Notes under the pieces: generated by a model
What the model was told of the DNA's origin: nothing
Databases searched by the model: none
Seen by the model: only the letters and a program-made list of their open reading frames with translations
Shown: positions 14,650 to 15,639 of the stretch, piece after piece
How positions within the stretch are numbered: the first letter of the stretch is position 1
Layout of the letters: each line of letters begins with the position of its first letter
Translations under genes and position numbers: made by a program
From: JBOFWL01 sp051653605
GTDB taxonomy: Bacteria > Spirochaetota > Brevinematia > Brevinematales > Brevinemataceae
Length of the DNA: 15,639 nucleotides
Direction: 5' to 3'
NCBI GenBank assembly: GCA_051653605.1
Contig: JBOFWL010000065.1
Coordinates: 1-15,639, forward strand

Positions 14650-15594
14650 CCACAAGGAAGTCTATGATGGACAACATGAGGCTATTGTAGATAAGGAAGT
14701 CTTTCACAAGGTACAGCAGATTATTAGCGAGAACAGAAGACGATCAGCCTCTAAGATAAAGGGGAAGCACAATTCTTTGTTGGGTGGCAAGATCTTTGAT
14801 AGCGAGGGATGGGCGATGAGCCCAAGCCATAGTGTCAAAGGAGGAAGACGCTATCGGTATTATATCAGCCAAGCATATTTACAGAAAGAGAAAGATAAGG
14901 CAGGAAATCTGCCACAGATACCAGCGGGTAATACTGAAGAACTAGTATCTAATGAAATTAGGAATCTACTGAAATCTCAATTAGCTAATGTAGAAGTAGG
15001 GCTGGTGCAAGGGCAGGCTTATGAAGAGAACTGGTATAAATTCGTAAAAGACTGGAGCCTACTAGAGCCAAAGGTATTCATTCTATATTTTTAAGGCAAA
15101 TTTTACAGAAAGTAGTAGTAAGCAATAAGGGGCTAGAATTCACGATAGACCAAGATAATCTTAAGGCGATAGCTGAGATCATATTCCGTGGCTATGACTT
15201 GCCCGAAGAACTTGGAAAATCTGAGAACACGTTGAGTTATACTAAGCTATGCAAGATCGAGCAGGTGCGTCATGGCAAAGGCTTTATTATCGAGGGGCAG
15301 AGCCAAAGGAATGAAAGCTTAGTAAATGCACTCAAGCAGGCTTGGGAGTGGAATGATTGGATAGCCGAAGGGAGAATTGGAAGCATTGCAGAGTTGGCAG
15401 AGACACTAAAAATTACCCGACGGTATGTAGAACGAATATTAAATATGAGATATTTATCCCCTAAAATACAGCTAATGATATTAAAAGGAACCCAGCCAGT
15501 TAGCTGGACGACACATACATTCATTAAGGTCTTACCCTCAAATTGGGAAGAACAGAGTAAGGAATTAAGTTTATAATTATTAATGAATAAGAGT

Positions 15595-15626
15595 TCCGCC
15601 ACTAATAGTTAGTGGCGGATATTTTC
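15595..15626 (+). terminator. Rho-independent terminator after the recombinase remnant
   Basis: TCCGCCACTA (15595-15604) pairs perfectly with TAGTGGCGGA (15610-15619) across a five-base loop and is followed by TATTTTC. It lies 18 bp after the end of the recombinase reading frame. Confidence 0.85.
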
Positions 15627-15639
15627 ATGAATGGGATCG

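Larger units (their letters stand above)
13731..15576 (+). pseudogene. Large serine recombinase, split into three frames
   Basis: The pieces together encode a large serine recombinase of the alphaproteobacterial prophage type. The N-terminal resolvase domain shows VYTRKSS with catalytic Ser35, SLDAQRDSC, YSDGGISGGTLNRP and IDRLTRS. The recombinase domain shows LNMLLSFAQFEREVTGERIRDKK, GVTPFGYD and YIGKIEHK. A cysteine-poor ribbon-like part, LLGGKIFDSEG..MSPSHSVKGGRRYRYYIS, and a C-terminal SIAELAETLKITRRYVERILNMRYLSP domain follow. The start at 13731 has AAGGAGG just upstream. Lesions: a 44 bp palindromic element (14073-14116) splits LTRS|LHDF and brings a TAG; a 93 bp in-frame insert (14561-14653) lies between EHKS and KEVYDGQHEA; and one base is lost in a T-run near 15087-15091, after EPKVFILYF. 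The last frame resumes at LRQILQKVVVSNKGLEF, so the reading frame beginning at 15199 is its tail and not a separate gene. Confidence 0.87.

Noticed and set aside
15199..15576. Separate 125-residue gene beginning at TTG 15199
   Set aside because: The same frame is open upstream and reads LRQILQKVVVSNKGLEF, continuing the recombinase; it is the tail of the split recombinase.
1..15639. tRNA genes or att-site direct repeats bounding the defence block
   Set aside because: No cloverleaf or CCA-type 3' end was recognised. No matching direct repeat was seen by eye between 2540-2680 and 12917-12980.

Overview
The window reads as an AT-rich alphaproteobacterial chromosome segment. It carries a decayed prophage-type gene set with a compact phage-defence cluster inside it. 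The lineage call rests on phage-associated families that, from general knowledge, are typical of Alphaproteobacteria: a DUF5681 protein next to a terminase, a DUF2924 protein next to a large serine recombinase, and a small conserved protein beside them. Low G+C, several broken genes and many short palindromic inserts inside coding sequence would suit a host-associated lineage such as Rickettsiales or Holosporales. That last step is inference, and I do not name a species.

Layout, all genes on the + strand. Positions 1-2541 hold phage packaging and modification genes: a 5'-truncated, interrupted DNA methyltransferase, an intact DUF5681 protein, and a terminase large subunit broken by two 44-45 bp palindromic inserts and one further frameshift. 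A strong terminator (2549-2589) closes this part. Positions 2682-12916 hold an intact defence block: a Gabija pair (gajA OLD-family ATPase/TOPRIM nuclease, gajB UvrD-like helicase, overlapping by 4 bp), followed after 48 bp by a complete type I restriction-modification operon, hsdM-hsdS-hsdR. Positions 12917-15639 hold a small conserved gene, a DUF2924 gene and a serine recombinase broken into three reading-frame pieces, ending at a second strong terminator (15595-15619).

The most unusual signal is a set of short palindromic elements inserted in the phage-derived genes. One class is a 40-42 bp imperfect hairpin between GG dinucleotides, in four copies (1231, 1985, 14073, 14564). The other looks like a family of paired hairpins whose stems differ from copy to copy but stay complementary, mostly around a TCC(A/T)-type loop. 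Typically one hairpin sits inside a longer outer stem with a second hairpin beside it. Several copies add codons in frame; others break genes. I see none in the 10 kb defence block, which suggests that the block arrived after the elements had spread, or is under selection to stay intact.

The working parts appear to be the two defence systems. Gabija would cut or nick invading DNA during replication or transcription. HsdRMS would methylate self DNA and restrict unmodified DNA. HsdS carries duplicated nucleotide blocks around its target-recognition domains that could permit specificity switching by recombination. The surrounding phage genes are mostly remnants.
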